DNA from: Escallonia rubra
Lineage: Eukaryota; Streptophyta; Magnoliopsida; Escalloniales; Escalloniaceae
DNA: 64,000 nt
Direction of reading: 5' to 3'
Assembly: GCA_033065855.1 (NCBI GenBank)
Contig: JAVXUO010000515.1
Coordinates: forward strand, 1 to 64,000
Shown piece by piece: positions 24,023 to 36,586 of the stretch. Within the stretch, counting starts at the first letter, position 1. The number at the start of each line of letters is the position of its first letter. The position numbers and the translations under genes were made by a program. A model generated the notes under the pieces. The model saw only the letters and a program-made list of their open reading frames with translations, did not search any database and was not told the origin of the DNA.

Positions 24023-25360
24023 CACACATATAAATGCTAAGTTGATTACGAAAGAAACCTACTAAAACAAAACGCATGCAGAGGAGAGGGCCAATGCAGA
24101 AGATTTTCCTTCAGGGGATTAATATAAATTGTACACTAATGAACGGCCCTGAGGCTCCCGTCATTGCTAGACCCAGGAGGGTTGATGCATACAGCCATAC
24201 CCCCACTATTGAGGCTGGGCTGCTTTTGTGTTTGAACGTGTGACCTACAGATCACAATCCCATTCACATTGACCGATTCACTTACCTTGGACCTTAACAT
24301 TGCACCTAATGGCAGGTGTCTTCCATAAAGCCATGAAAATAATGGGTAGTGAAAGCAAATAAGAAAGAACAAGGGTGCAGTGCCCAATCATACAAGTTGC
24401 TACAATTGCCCACATGAAATTGTATGAATAACAACTTATATTTTTCATAACAATGGATTAATAAAATCAGATTATACAATACTACTATGTCTTTAGCAGA
24501 ATGGCATTCATGCATATGTGAAAAGGTAAAGTCATACAGATAGTAGAAGTACCACCTGCTGAAATGGAGTTTTTCTTATTGACAAATTTTCCGGAACTGC
24601 TCAATCTTCGGTTCTGCTGCCTTCCATCCTTAACTTCCAATTTCTTCAGCATCTCCAAGGATCTAATTTTTGTTAGCGGAGGGACTCCAATGACGGTCTC
24701 ATTCTCTTCAGAGTCGGTGCCCTTGAGCAGCATATTTTTCTCAGCTATATTTTGCACGTTGAAAGAGTTTCCACTTGCTCTGCTGATTATTCTGCTTCCA
24801 TCAGTCACAAGAAAAGGCCTCGTACTTTGCATAGATGGTAAAGGAATGGAGCCAAAGGTATACTCTTCCATTTCGGCATGTTCCTGGTATAGCTGAGCCG
24901 TAAGGCAACATTCTCGACAGCTTAGGCGTTTCATGAATCGACTACGATTTCTTCTACTTCTAAGAATGCTACTATTCACCATTCTCCCATAAGAAGAACC
25001 CGTTTCTCTGTTTGAAGGTTTAAGTAATAAATCACCAAAACTTTCATCAAGAGCACCACTTAGTCTAATATGTTCCTGATCACTGTTATTTCCTATAGCT
25101 ACCACTTTTTCGCCATCAAAGCCACTAGTAGAAGCCAGTGCTTCTCTTGGTTCACCCTGCAAAAGTGATTCTCTTTCTTCGGACACATCTTTGCTTAGAT
25201 TTTTCTTTCGGCCCATCCGGCGGAAGGGACATGTCTTGTCCTGAGCCTGCCGCTTGCCGGAAGATGAATCCGACATACTTTGCCCACGCCTTGTAAAATC
25301 CTTCCAATGCTGGGCTACATATCCAGCCCCAGCAGCAGCAACAACAACCCAAATATCCAT
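18299..25360 (-). CDS. POLAR-like protein (asymmetric-division polarity family)
   Basis: Three exons join in phase: 25360-24556, 23654-23233 and 19042-18299, giving 656 residues. The protein starts MDIWVVVAAAGAGY, a short hydrophobic N-terminus. A Ser/basic region follows, then one clear hydrophobic helix at about 271-291 (GAVFFCLGISVGILSS), and directly a heptad-rich stretch NELLKQTKNLVQDLQEELEM. An acidic coil (EAELEAELERLEVNM) and a conserved SPRELSLRLHEVLQLRLEEH block lie near the C-terminal third. The order and these blocks match, from memory, the POLAR / POLAR-like family that marks cortical polarity before asymmetric stomatal divisions; paralogue function here is unknown. Introns are 901 bp and 4.2 kb. 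The second carries a 241-bp tandem duplication, and its splice sites are otherwise standard. The start is the first ATG of the conserved MD-W motif. Confidence 0.8.
22683..23165. repeat. 241-bp direct tandem duplication inside the POLAR-like intron
   Basis: The block starting ACAGTAATTTCGCGTTAATA at 22684 recurs at 22925 and continues to GGCGCATTAC at the end of each copy. Four substitutions were noticed between the copies (for example GCGTATATATTT versus GCATATATATCT), about 98% identity. It therefore looks like a recent duplication. No coding content. Confidence 0.9.
23979..24030. repeat. (TA)n followed by (CA)n microsatellite
   Basis: About 16 TA units then GACACACACACACACA, in the first intron of the POLAR-like gene. 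Confidence 0.9.
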
Positions 25361-26318
25361 TTTTCTCTATCCCTTCTATGCTACTATCCAGTGTCCCCAA
25401 CACAAGTTTCCTCTGTTTCTAATTTCAGCAAAAGAATGCCTAGACCAAAGATTCTTTCAATCCAAAAGGAGAAACAAATGCAGAAGAACTTGCAAAAAAT
25501 AGTCAAAGTCAGAATTTTCTGAGAAATGATAAAGAATCTAGTTCACAGGAAGGAACAGCAAACAAAATCAACTCTAGGAAATCAGCACAGAAGAACAAAT
25601 GCAGTAACCCTCAAATTTTTTAGAGCAATAATCAACTGCACAACCCCTTAATCAAGAACTAAGCCACAAGCGGCAAACGGATTAGCAAGAGCCAAAGCTT
25701 ATGACTTTTTGACGTCTCTAAACTCCAAAATAAAGATAATAATTGGTCATAAAACTAAGACCTCTCAGAATCTGGAACTTTTCAGATAACCAAGCCCATA
25801 TAAGAAAAATCAGCATACCCAGAATCCAGTCTCTGCTAACACATCAATATAAGCCAGACCCAGTTGATTATAACCTCCATACTCCAAAAATCATGAGCGG
25901 AAATGATCCGTTTCTCTGCCAACCCCATCATATCAACACACCCATTTCTTAAAGCAAAAGAAAAACTTGATAATGAAGAGGGTCCCGTCCTTACATATAC
26001 CAACCATCACATTTCTGCAGCGGACGAACTATGGGGAAAAAGAGAAATGGGAGACATTTATCGAAGGAAATGGCTTACTGATGTCAATTGAGGACTTCAA
26101 AACTTTAATAGGTATAGCAGGATCCAAGACTCCAAGATGATGGATTTGGGTTTCATTGGAATCATAAACCCCTGTACTTCGTTATCTACATAGCAACAGA
26201 AGATACAAAATTTGACATCACAGTCATTTTAAAAGAAAACAAATAAGCAAAGATTTTTATTTTATAAGACAAAAGAAAAAAGTACTGATCCTTGTATACC
26301 TTTTGGGTTTCGCAAAGT

Positions 26319-26367
<49 letters not shown>

Positions 26368-26457
26368 TGCAAATTCCAAATTGGCAGCACAAAATTGGTT
26401 AGCAGTTTCCACTTTCCACGTTTTATGCCAGCAAGTTAACTTGCTTACCATCTATCA
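25361..26457. other. 5' flank of the POLAR-like gene
   Basis: The leader and promoter of the minus-strand gene should lie in about 25361-26000. No TATA box could be chosen with confidence. A (GT)n tract and a G17 run (26351-26367) are at about 26320-26367. Nothing else recognisable. Confidence 0.35.
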
Positions 26458-26490
26458 CTAGTATTAATCCCGTGCGTTGCACACGGGACC
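26458..26490 (-). mobile_element. Helitron-like 3' terminus (minus strand)
   Basis: Read on the minus strand: a hairpin with CCCGTG/CACGGG stems (26469-26474 and 26482-26487), then ATTAATACTAG|T, the Helitron 3' signature. The element body would extend to higher coordinates; its 5' TC end was not found. Confidence 0.5.
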
Positions 26491-28682
26491 AATAACGGTT
26501 AATTTAAAGTTCATACTATTTTCATCTTTTTATGAGTTTTTTTACTATTTTTAGTAGCAATATTAAAAATCCATGTGTTGAAGTTTTTATTAATAAAACT
26601 CACCTAGAACAGTATCAAAAATTTTGCGACCTAAGAGAAAATATAATATGAGAGATAATTATATGTATCTACAGACACATATATACATATACGTTTTATA
26701 TGACTTATAATAAAGTAAAAGGAGGGAGATTGATTTTATTAGATTGTGAAAACATATTAGACTTGTGTATAATATAGGAAAGTTTCAAGATTTAAATGAG
26801 ATATAAATTTATAATTGAGAGAGAGAGAGAGAGATATCTGTTTTTAAATGGGACATGCTGACGTGGAACAAACATAGAGAAAAGTAAAACTTATTTGATT
26901 GGTTGAATACCAAATGGCATAAAAAGAGGCATGCCAAGCAGGAAAGAGAATGTAACATTCTCTCAGCTTCAGCTTTCATATATATATAATTCCTTGGAAA
27001 TGAAATGAATATCCTTATAGTAATATTCAATGTTCTTAAATTCTATTTGTCTCGACCTAAAACGTATGGAAAGTATATTTTCACACATTATTTGTAGCCA
27101 AAAAGTACGTAAATAGAGGTTCCTAAAACATTTTGGTACTAAAAAGTTTTTTGCATCAAATGTTCTAATTACGACATCAATTGTTCACTCAGAAAAGTTT
27201 CTAATGATTGTATGATGCGCTAGCTAAGGCCCTTGCATAGAATCTGAAAATAATAAGAGTTAACATTACATTGCTTATAACGAATTAGAACCCTTCAATT
27301 CAACAAGGAAAACAGATATGAAAGAAGTAGTAGGGGTTAGCGGCTGCGGGAGTTATTTTAAAATGTATCTAACGATTCTAAATGGTTAGAGGTCTTCAGT
27401 CGTTGAATATTTTCTACACCGTATGGGGACACCTCCGAGGTCAATTTCAAGTCTGATACTCGCTGCTTTCAAGGAGTAAGGAGATGAACTAAAAGACAAA
27501 AAAAAAAAAGATCATATTGACATGATAATAATTTGTTACTGCCGAACATGTAAATGAGATTTAACGAGTTAAACAGATTTTCTGATAAGTGGTTATAATC
27601 CTCTCATCTCCTTCGCATTACATTTGAATTCGAGAAAGGGGCCGCGGGATTGAGCCTTAGCCCCTCCCAAAAAAAGAAAAACAACCGGGAAAAAAAAAAA
27701 CAAACGAAAATGAAGTGTGCTAATTAAGTCCCAGTATATTCCTGTAAAAGGTTATAAGTTCGAATCTCATGATAAGTGAGATATAAAGTGAAAGAGAACT
27801 CTAACATTGGGTTGGGGGGGGGGGGGGGGGGGTGGAGCAAAAATTATATTTGATACTTGAAAGGAATTGTTTTAGTTAGAGATTTCGAAGCCAAAAATTA
27901 TATTTGATATTCATTTTTCTTTTTCCATGGCAACAAATTTGCCATCTTTTTTATGGCAGGAAATGAAGCCTGACGCGACAATTGACAGCAGTGGTTGGAG
28001 ATGCTGTGGATCCACTCCGCCAACCATGTTGTTCACCCAACTCTGTCTCATGATGATCCACAAAAAGGGGAGATAAAGAAGACCATAAAGCAAGCACAAC
28101 ATGATTATTATTACACCCAGAATGCCAAATATATGGCAAATACAAAATAAGGTTTCAGCAAAAAGAAAAAAGTACTACACGATATAAAGTCATTTGCATG
28201 ACATCTCATGTACGAAAATATGCCCATTAGACATATAAGATAAGATGTGGGGTCCTCGTCTTGTACATACGCATGATTGTACCACGGGCAACACAGAGCA
28301 ATAAATCACTACATCGAGAAAAAATAAATGTACAAAACTGCTAGCATTGCTTGTGATCGTCACCTAATTCATTCAACTTCTGTGCAGTCTTCCCACAACA
28401 AAGTGCTTTCTGATTTCGATATCAGCTACTAACTCGAAAACCAGACGTACGTTGATACTTAGTTACAATGTACGACAAGCAAATGCGCTTACAAGCAAAA
28501 ATTTGATTGATCGCAAAATACAAACCAAGGCTCTTCCATTATTAATCATCCACAAAAGTTATACAAATTCTACGCTTCTAATGAAGACGACATAATTTGG
28601 CAGGGATAGCAAAGTTGACTATAAAATCCAGGTGCATTGGGCATCCAAAAGAATGAGGGGCAAAGACCAAAATGAATATAGG
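26491..28682. other. Intergenic between two minus-strand genes
   Basis: AT-rich, with a short (GA)n at about 26818-26835 and a G19 run at 27814-27832. At 27859-27894 there is an orphan near-copy of the phosphoserine phosphatase intron end found at 29397-29433. It is flanked by two copies of CAAAAATTATATTTGATA (27838-27855 and 27892-27909). No gene supported. Confidence 0.5.
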
Positions 28683-31600
28683 CTACTCCAAGGAGCTTAT
28701 GAGGTCCCTAAAGTTAAACACCAGCCAATCAGCTTTCGCTGCAACAGCTTCTCGGTGTTGAACTCCAGCATAGCAAATGAATAAGTCAGCTCCTCCTGGT
28801 TTACGAGCCTACACAGAAAAGGGAGTGGGGGAGCGTTAGAGAAAATGAATCTCTGCGCAGCTAACCGTACAGAACACCGAATCAGAGTGATGTGAACAAC
28901 AATCTAGAGAGACATTTACATAGTGGATAGACCAGAGGCATAGATCGATATAACATGATTTGCATAGTTATTCAGAGCAAAGCAACTAAAGCAACTAAGA
29001 AGGCTTATCATGAGAGAAGGGGTATGGAAGCGCAATAAAGTGGGTAACATGTGAGACCAGAAGAAAAAGGTGTGATCATGTAGTAAGGGACAACCAGGAA
29101 AATAAGTTAAAATTTTTCACCTCAAGATCAGTTGCACCATCCCCAATCATTACTAGTGCCTTGTAGCCAAAAGCCTGATATAGTTATAAAGATTAGAATC
29201 AACGTGTTTGAAAATGAGCATGAAACAGATAGCCAGAAAACCGACCTTCCTTATCTGTTGAACCGCAGCTGCTTTTCCCCCACTTCTTGAAGTTGGCTCA
29301 TTTGTATCAAAACCCAAAAACTCTCCAGAACTTCCAAACAGAAGTTGATTTGCAAAGATGTTTTCAGGCGGTATCCCAAGGATTGATGCAACAGGCTTAA
29401 AAGGAATTGTTTTAGTTAGAAATTTTGAAGCCAATTCACATCCTATATAAGCTCCACTTACAGACAAGCTTCTTATTGTTTATATGCAACACTCACATCT
29501 CCCAGATTGTTGAGATGTACTCTTAGGGCGGAAGCATAAAAACACTAGGCAATTAGACAATGAAGAACAGGATCTTAGCAAAAGCTTGCTGAACTATTAA
29601 GTTCATCTTTTTCTATTGGTGCATGAGACAGGACACTCAGCAGAAACATTAAACTTTTCAACCAAGCAATAAACCAGGACACTTGTGTGTAATGTTGCAG
29701 GCTATGCTAGCCATTGTTCCAAAACTTCTAAATATTTCAAAGCATACAATCATGCCGCCATCATTCAAAAATAATCCTAGTACCCATGATAACCAGTATT
29801 TTCGTGAAGTTAACAACTTCAGCATAATTGCATGCAACTGATGTTAAAAAGACTCAAATAATTATCCAATACTACAAATTTTAAAACCACCCTGGCACAA
29901 AGCATACAGTAAGTAAATATGGTTAGACTAAGAATCCTTATAAGCTCTTAAAATTGATTGATTTTGGAATTTGCCAGATCAATTTTCAACCTAAAAGAAA
30001 AGGCAAATTAAGCTTTTATTAGTCGAGTCCATCAATATACACATTATAGTAGTACAAGCTAACCGTGATGGTTGCACTGAGTTTTTTTCTCCCAAGTTAA
30101 GGGCTTCTCAGTTATGAACGCTAGAATGTAATGCAACAAGAAGCATAAACTTAGACAGAAATTCAAAAGCCATGTCCAGCAACATACATTGATCATTTGG
30201 CGAAAGCCTCCAGAGATCAGATAAACAGCAGTATTGCTATCCTTAAGCTTCTTGATCAATTCATCTATACCAGGAGAAATTCTACAGTAAAAGAGGAGAA
30301 AATGTAAAGCATTTATATATATTATCAGTCGTTCAGCAAATTATAAGCCGTCAAACGGTTTATTGAAACCAAAAATTCATTTGCCAGTCAATTCATAAAT
30401 ATGATCCGTCAGAAGTGTAGATCTCTTTTGCCAATGCATTGAAATTAAATTGCCTACCAAAAAAAAACTATCTGGAGTGCCAGTTCGCACATAGAATAAA
30501 ATAGCATCAATGCCGATTTCTAATAGCCATATACCACTGGTTCTCTTCATTTCGCACGGGGGAATGAGAAAATCCCTGTTCATGCACCATTTCGTAGTCC
30601 TGCTTCATGGCAGCATGGATATACTTATACATACGCCTTCAAGAAGGGTTTTCTATAAGAACCACGAGTCCACGACTTATATGCCTTATTCCAAGATAAT
30701 CAAACATGATTCCGCACTTTGATCAATAATTTGTTTAAAGAGCAAAAGGACACAAAGGAACAATCCGCACAATGAAGTCTTACAAGCAAATGGCTGTCAT
30801 TACCATGCTATGCATATTTACACAGCGTAGATTCTTCAACCCGTTATAGTTAAAAGAAGTAACAAGTTAAAAATAAAAAACATCAATACATAGCTGAAAA
30901 CAATTAGGTAGTCTAACAAGTGACAAGAACTTAATTTACCAACCAAGAGCTCCCCATAACCAGGTAAAGTTCTGAATAGACTTGGAGCAAGACTTGAGCA
31001 TAATATTAGCCATCATCTTTAAGATAGATAGTAATAACATCTATGTTCACCAACCGAGATATTCAAATCAAATAATAAACACCATTAATCCCCTTTCTCT
31101 GTATGAGTGATGCAGAACATTCCATGTAAAATCAAATTACATTTTAACCAGAGCTCCAATATTCCAGTTGTTACATTAAGAAGATAATCAACTTGCTAGT
31201 ATGAAATTGAGGGAGGATAAGGTACTCCGATGTCTGCTGAAAAAAAAGTGAGTTTATTGTGCTTCACATGCATTTAGAGGCGCAGGTAAATCTGACAACA
31301 AAATTAGATGAGCTTATAAACTCATAAGCAGTTACAGTACTTTATTGTCAGGCCTTTTTGGTGTTATAAAGATAAGATAGAGAGGGTGACGGGATAGAGT
31401 ACAAGGCGAGAGGTAAAAGAATCAGACCATGTGCCTCAGGGAGTGGAGAGAGAGAGAGAGAGTAAATAATCAAAGTAGCCCTAATACCTCGGGGGCCTCT
31501 TCTCAAGAAAATCCTGGACCTGGGAGTGGGAAGGGTTAAACAAAGAGAGTCTGGCAGCCAAGGCCTCCTCAAAAGGAACAGATCCGCTCATTGCCCTGGC

Positions 31601-32706
31601 AAGAACCAACAAAAGAAAAAAACTAAACGAAAAAGTTTACAAAATAAAACCAACTAAACATCCCGTATTTGCAAAAGAGATCCTGCCTAGAAGTCCATTC
31701 TGCGACAGCCTTCCCAGCTCCACAAAATTCTGCTAGTTCATCGATGCCCTCATCCAGGCACACTGTGCTATCGACATCAAAGCATACAGCATTGGCATTT
31801 CGCCACATCTCCAAAACCTCTACAAATGTAAGAAGTCACCCATCAAGCACAACATTCTAATTGGAGGGGAACTAAGATGTCACATAAGTGATCTGAAAAC
31901 TAAATTACTTGACTGTTCTATCTCCATTTACTTCATAGATTACAACTTCTGACGATGTTTGATAAGATAAAAATGCATCTAACCAGAGACTTACTACGTC
32001 TGTTCCAAAACTTGATACTTATTGACTTCTTGCAAAATCCTCGGTTAGAACTTGAACACATATGCAATAGACAAAACTCATGTGGAAATTAAAAATAGAA
32101 GCAGTATTCGACAAGTTAGATGAGGGATGAACAATGAGTAAGCTTCAGGAAAGTTAGAAAAAGTCAAGAGGTTACTCAAATTTTGTGGAAGGGAGATTGT
32201 AAAGTAATTAGCTTACATTGACAAAACCATAGATTGTATACATGGAACAAGTGAACATCAATGTGACATCATAATACTCCCTACATCTCATTAGATTTTC
32301 TTCTTTGGCTTCAGCAAATTCCCAAGGTACGGTAAAAATGAGGAGTAAAATCAATGTTTATATGTCCTAAACCTATACTAGCTAGGGTTAAAAATTATAA
32401 GTATAGTCACACTTACATGTCTATTGTAGGAATTCATGAAAAGTCAAACGTGAAAATTCCAATGATACGGATAGAGCATATACCTTTGGATGGCAATGAG
32501 TTGTCAAAGCGGCCCAATGCCGAGGCTTCTAGTGGCTGAACTGAAGCAACAATCGAATTAAAGGATTTAATATGTCGCAACATCCCAATTGGACCAATAG
32601 ACACTCTTCTAACCGCTTGGGGAGTGCAGTTAGGTACCACGGACGAGCGGTGCAATCTGCAATAAGCAGAACCCGGGTTGATTCGGGAACTCACCAACCC
32701 TTCCAT
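28683..32706 (-). CDS. PSP: Phosphoserine phosphatase, plastid (EC 3.1.3.3)
   Basis: It makes serine from 3-phosphoserine, the last step of the phosphorylated serine pathway in plastids. Seven coding exons join in phase: 32706-32484, 31819-31687, 31595-31488, 30281-30188, 29395-29246, 29174-29121 and 28808-28683. The total is 295 residues, the length I recall for the Arabidopsis enzyme. Residues 1 to about 72 are Ser/Arg-rich, a likely transit peptide. HAD-fold motifs are intact: FDVDST (nucleophile Asp89, Asp91), LISGG (Ser178), SGGK (Lys227) and GDGATD (Asp248, Asp252). The start at 32706 is chosen because a splice acceptor lies just before it (32716-32715), which excludes the longer upstream frame. 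One intron (31686-31596) appears to use GC instead of GT at its 5' end; the others are GT-AG. Confidence 0.95.
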
Positions 32707-32714
32707 CAAATCCT

Positions 32715-33125
32715 CTGCCATCAAACATATCAAACACAGAGATTCAAAGCAGGCATAGCAATGTCGATTTCCATTCAATAGAAACCCAAACGCCATAACA
32801 CCTTACAACCCCGAAATATCTACATACAACGCACGCACATACACACACAGGTTTAACGACTGCTATTGCCCTGTAAATGATTGCATCACAACTCACAACA
32901 CGAAAATACTACTACAACACACACACACACACAATCATCGAAGTCAGTCCAAGGCTACAAATGATAATCAGATCAGAAGAGGATGCACACAAACATGCAA
33001 ATGCAATAACACCTCACAACAACGATGCACAAAAATGATTCGACGCCACAAAATTCACAGCTACGAACAACTGAGGAATAAACTTACCCGTTTCCGATTT
33101 GTTCCAGATCTGGGTAAGTGGTAAC
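32715..33125 (-). promoter_or_regulatory. Leader exon and 5'UTR intron of phosphoserine phosphatase
   Basis: On the minus strand a strong donor (CGG|GTAAGTTT) follows 33088 and an acceptor (GGCAG) ends at 32715, eight bases before the start codon. This predicts a short leader exon at about 33125-33088 and a 0.37-kb leader intron containing a (CA)n tract. No TATA box was assigned. Confidence 0.5.
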
Positions 33126-33130
33126 GTGGT

Positions 33131-33797
33131 ATGGATCTCTCTGTTGGGCTTAACATTTTAAGAAAGAATTTTTTTGTGCACGTCAATTTTTTCACCTAAA
33201 ACCGGTGAGAACAGCGCACGTGCGCAACGTGAAAATCTTTTTCTAGTTTTTCTTTCTTTTTCAATATTTCTAGAAACAAAATTAACCAAAAAAGAAAAAA
33301 ATCACGATCGTCCTTGCTTTGGTTGTTTAAGATTTTTAGCGGCATTCTTTTAAATTTAAGATGTAAGCTAGAAAATAATGTGAAAATACCCATATGTTTG
33401 GACTTTCAGGGTTAACTTGTTGTATTTTAACGTTTAATTGATCAACCATGGCTTCTCTTTTTCATACTAGGTACACATAAGAAAAAGTTGCACTAATGTT
33501 TTAAGGTGAAGCAACAATAATAGTGATGTAATGCGACAAAAACAATTTGTGTATAGTGAACCTCAACTTTCACAAATGACATAGACCTCCTAATCGATCA
33601 TAGGCTCCGTGTGTTTTATTGGATTTTTCTCTTTGACGTTTTACAAAATTCTCACGTAAAAACTTAAAGTGAACCCAAATAGTAATGCAAGTGAATATCC
33701 ATCATTTGGCAAGTAAAGTTAGTATAAAAATAATGCACAAAGTCAATATTTACATATAATAAATATGTCTTAAGAATTCGCAAACAGTCAAAAGGAG
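33131..33797. other. Intergenic, AT-rich
   Basis: Probably holds the distal promoter of the phosphoserine phosphatase gene. No recognisable repeat end or coding block. Confidence 0.4.
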
Positions 33798-33806
33798 AAA
33801 TTTTTT

Positions 33807-34697
33807 AAGATAAATGCACTTTGGCACCCTATACCATGGGCTCAGAGCGATTTGGCCTTCTCTTCTATAAAAAGTTACACTAAAACCCTTTGAAAGTTCC
33901 CTCGTCAGAAGGACCGTATCAGTTTCCATTAAAATGTCATACCTACCCTTTTTAACTCACAAAATAGTCAAACCAAAACCAGTTTCTTTCTCGTACCAAC
34001 CCACAGAGCTGCACTACCCCACCCCGACACACAATTCCCCCCCCCCCCAAACCCACCCCCCCCCCCACACACAGTTGCACCCCCTACTATCACCACACCA
34101 CCCACTCTACAGCCATAGGCACACATCCACACCTACGATCCCAATCACTCAACACGCACGGCGCACACACACACACACACATACACCACCTAGATGCACA
34201 CACGCACACCCCCCACCCACTCTGCACAGATATGCATGCATACACACACACAAGTTCACTTTGCACACATCCACAATATACATACATCACTGCAGTCGGC
34301 CACCTCCCCGATCTCGATCCATATGACGTTTCTCTTCGGATAGAATGATTAAGAAGAGATAGGGCGACAGTACAAGTGTGTATTTGCATGTGTGTTGAGG
34401 GTGGCAGCGATAGGGGGAAGGGGAAGGGGACTGTTGTGTCGAGTGCGGGTGTTTGTGGGTAATGGGGGTGTGTTGGAGGGGGGGAACCGCGACAGGTTTT
34501 GTAGGTGTGTGTTTGTGTGGTCTTTAAAGACCAAAAGGGTATTTTAGTCTTTAAAAGGCAGCAAACATTTCCAAAAACGTGTTAAGTTGGATGAAAACCA
34601 TCTAATGCGAAGAGTACATGTACGTTCAGTGTAACTTTTTATAAGTGGGCCAGATCGCTCACGGCCCAGAGTATAAGGGCGAAAGTGCATTTACCCC
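33807..34697. mobile_element. MULE-like TIR element (891 bp), degenerate
   Basis: The left end AAGATAAATGCACTTTGGCA and the right end (inverse GGGGTAAATGCACTTTCGCC) match imperfectly. Similarity continues about 70 bases, to a shared TATAAAAAGTTACACT. The flanks AAATTTTTT (33798-33806) and AAAATTTAG (34698-34706) match at 6 of 9. The interior is CA/CCACC-rich with no gene. Assignment to MULE is by analogy with 13451-14322; the target duplication is weak. Confidence 0.5.
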
Positions 34698-34706
34698 AAA
34701 ATTTAG

Positions 34707-35595
34707 AAACCGAAGTTAATTCATGATGGCCGCCATTTGCATCATCAGTAGGTCCTTTTATTCTTTTTTTGTTTTCAAATTTGATAAATTATACAAGAAT
34801 AAAGAGTAACACTTGAATTAAGTAGACAAGATACGCTTTTGAGTGAGTTTAGGTCTTCGATGACAGAGATCCTTCAATTTTTAAATGTAATTCATCCTAC
34901 AAGATGTAAATATTATTTCTTGAGCACCGGAATTATTATCCTCTCAAGAAAAGAGTAAATATTGACAATACATCTGGCCAAAAGGCAAAAACAAAGATAC
35001 ACCACCAAGAATTGAAGAAAAAGCCACTCACTCCATTAGCTAAAGCTACGAGGGAATAGGGTAGTGACTTTCGTTTAAGTTAAATGCCAATAAAAAACTT
35101 GGTTCAATAATGGCTGCACTCCAGATAGAAAATCACCAAAGGCTGACATTATTCACCATTTCTTCTTCTTCTTCTTTTGTTTTTGGTTGCCCACCAAAAA
35201 GTTTGCAATTTACTAAAAGGTGTAAAAAATAAACAATGCCCTCTTCAGAGGATCAAGCGAACAGATTACATAGGAATCAAAGAACCGAATGATTACATAG
35301 AAATTGGTATTTGAAATTCACTTTAACCGTTAAAGGTCTTTCAGGCATCGTCAAATAATCACTTAAGAATTGTGAAGCTTAAATACTCCGTATCACTCTT
35401 CATTACTAAGCATGTAAGAAACTATTAAATAAACCTCACAAGAAAAGGTTGTGTGTGGGATGGGGAGGGGTTGAGTAGGGTTCTTTAAAATTAATGGAGA
35501 ACTAAAAATTGATTAGAAACTGCTCAAGCAACAAGTGTTCATTCTGATCAATTGAGCTCGAGCAATACTTACTTTCAACTTAATGAATACATAAG

Positions 35596-35599
<4 letters not shown>
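34707..35599. other. Intergenic; nothing recognised
   Basis: AT-rich sequence without coding blocks, paired repeat ends or RNA-gene motifs that I can support. Confidence 0.4.

Positions 35600-35656
<57 letters not shown>
35600..35656. repeat. (TA)n microsatellite
   Basis: About 28 TA units next to the A-tailed end of the following retroposon remnant. It may have grown from that tail. Confidence 0.9.
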
Positions 35657-35659
<3 letters not shown>

Positions 35660-36586
35660 TAGAAGTTAAAAATATATACCAAGATTTGTTTTGAGACCGA
35701 ATGTACATAGAGTAACCAAAAGATAAAAGACAAACTAGATGGATGACAACCCCATCCAAAGTAGCAACTAAAAGAAAATTAAGATAAAAACAAACTAACC
35801 AACTAAACAAACAAATAAAACAAGATAATACTAACTAAAACCAAAAAAAGGATAACTATAAGCCTAAAAAACAAGATAAATACTAAGCAAAATAAACCAA
35901 ATACAAGACTCCAGCACACAAGCAGCCGCAATCCCTGCTCCAGACACGTGTTCCGCCACTGCAATCGGTCGCCGATCCTCGTGCACCGCTCCGGCGCCGG
36001 GAACCACCATTTTTGGCCATCCCTTTGTGCCGAAAACCCCTCAATGACAGCAGAATCACCGAAGTAAAAAACGCCAGAAGAAGCTCCTCAACCCTTGACC
36101 AACCACCTGGACCCAACAGAAAAAATCCCACTGAAGCCACCCATCTCACTGGCAATAAACCTTTCTGGTCACCACCAACGGCAACCTCTTTCAAATACAA
36201 CCAATGAAGCCCCACCGAGACCCGACAGCAACGCAACCACCGAAGCCCCATCTTGACCCATCGGCAACAAACCTCTGTCAAACGCAACCATCGAAGCCCC
36301 ACCGAGACTCGTCAACAATGCAACCAACAACCACCTGGAAACGAAACCACCAACCTTTCTAGATCAAGGGGGAAGGGGGGTCATCTAGGGGGAGAGGGAA
36401 AATAAGCCCTAGATGAAAACCTTGACCTAAACTCACCTCACCTTCTCCAACCCATGGCCGTACAACACCCACAAACTCCATCGGCGACATGTAAACCGCC
36501 CAACGAATAACTAACCCCTAAGCTCACCACTAACCAATCAAAGAGTTCCCCAAGGATTCCAACATATCAATTCTGTATCAAACCCT
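35657..36586 (-). mobile_element. Non-LTR retroposon remnant, copy 2
   Basis: Shares its low-coordinate end (AAAATATATACCAAGA, GATGACAACCCCATCC) and an inner block near 36405-36460 with 12334-13330. The minus-strand frame at 35883-36302 contains degenerate GLRWLRL repeats but no known domain. The high-coordinate side is cut by the start of the array element at 36587. Confidence 0.45.

Noticed and set aside
27700-27800. GTTCGAATC box-B-like motif, possible tRNA or SINE
   Set aside because: No box A at the right spacing and no cloverleaf; insufficient to call.
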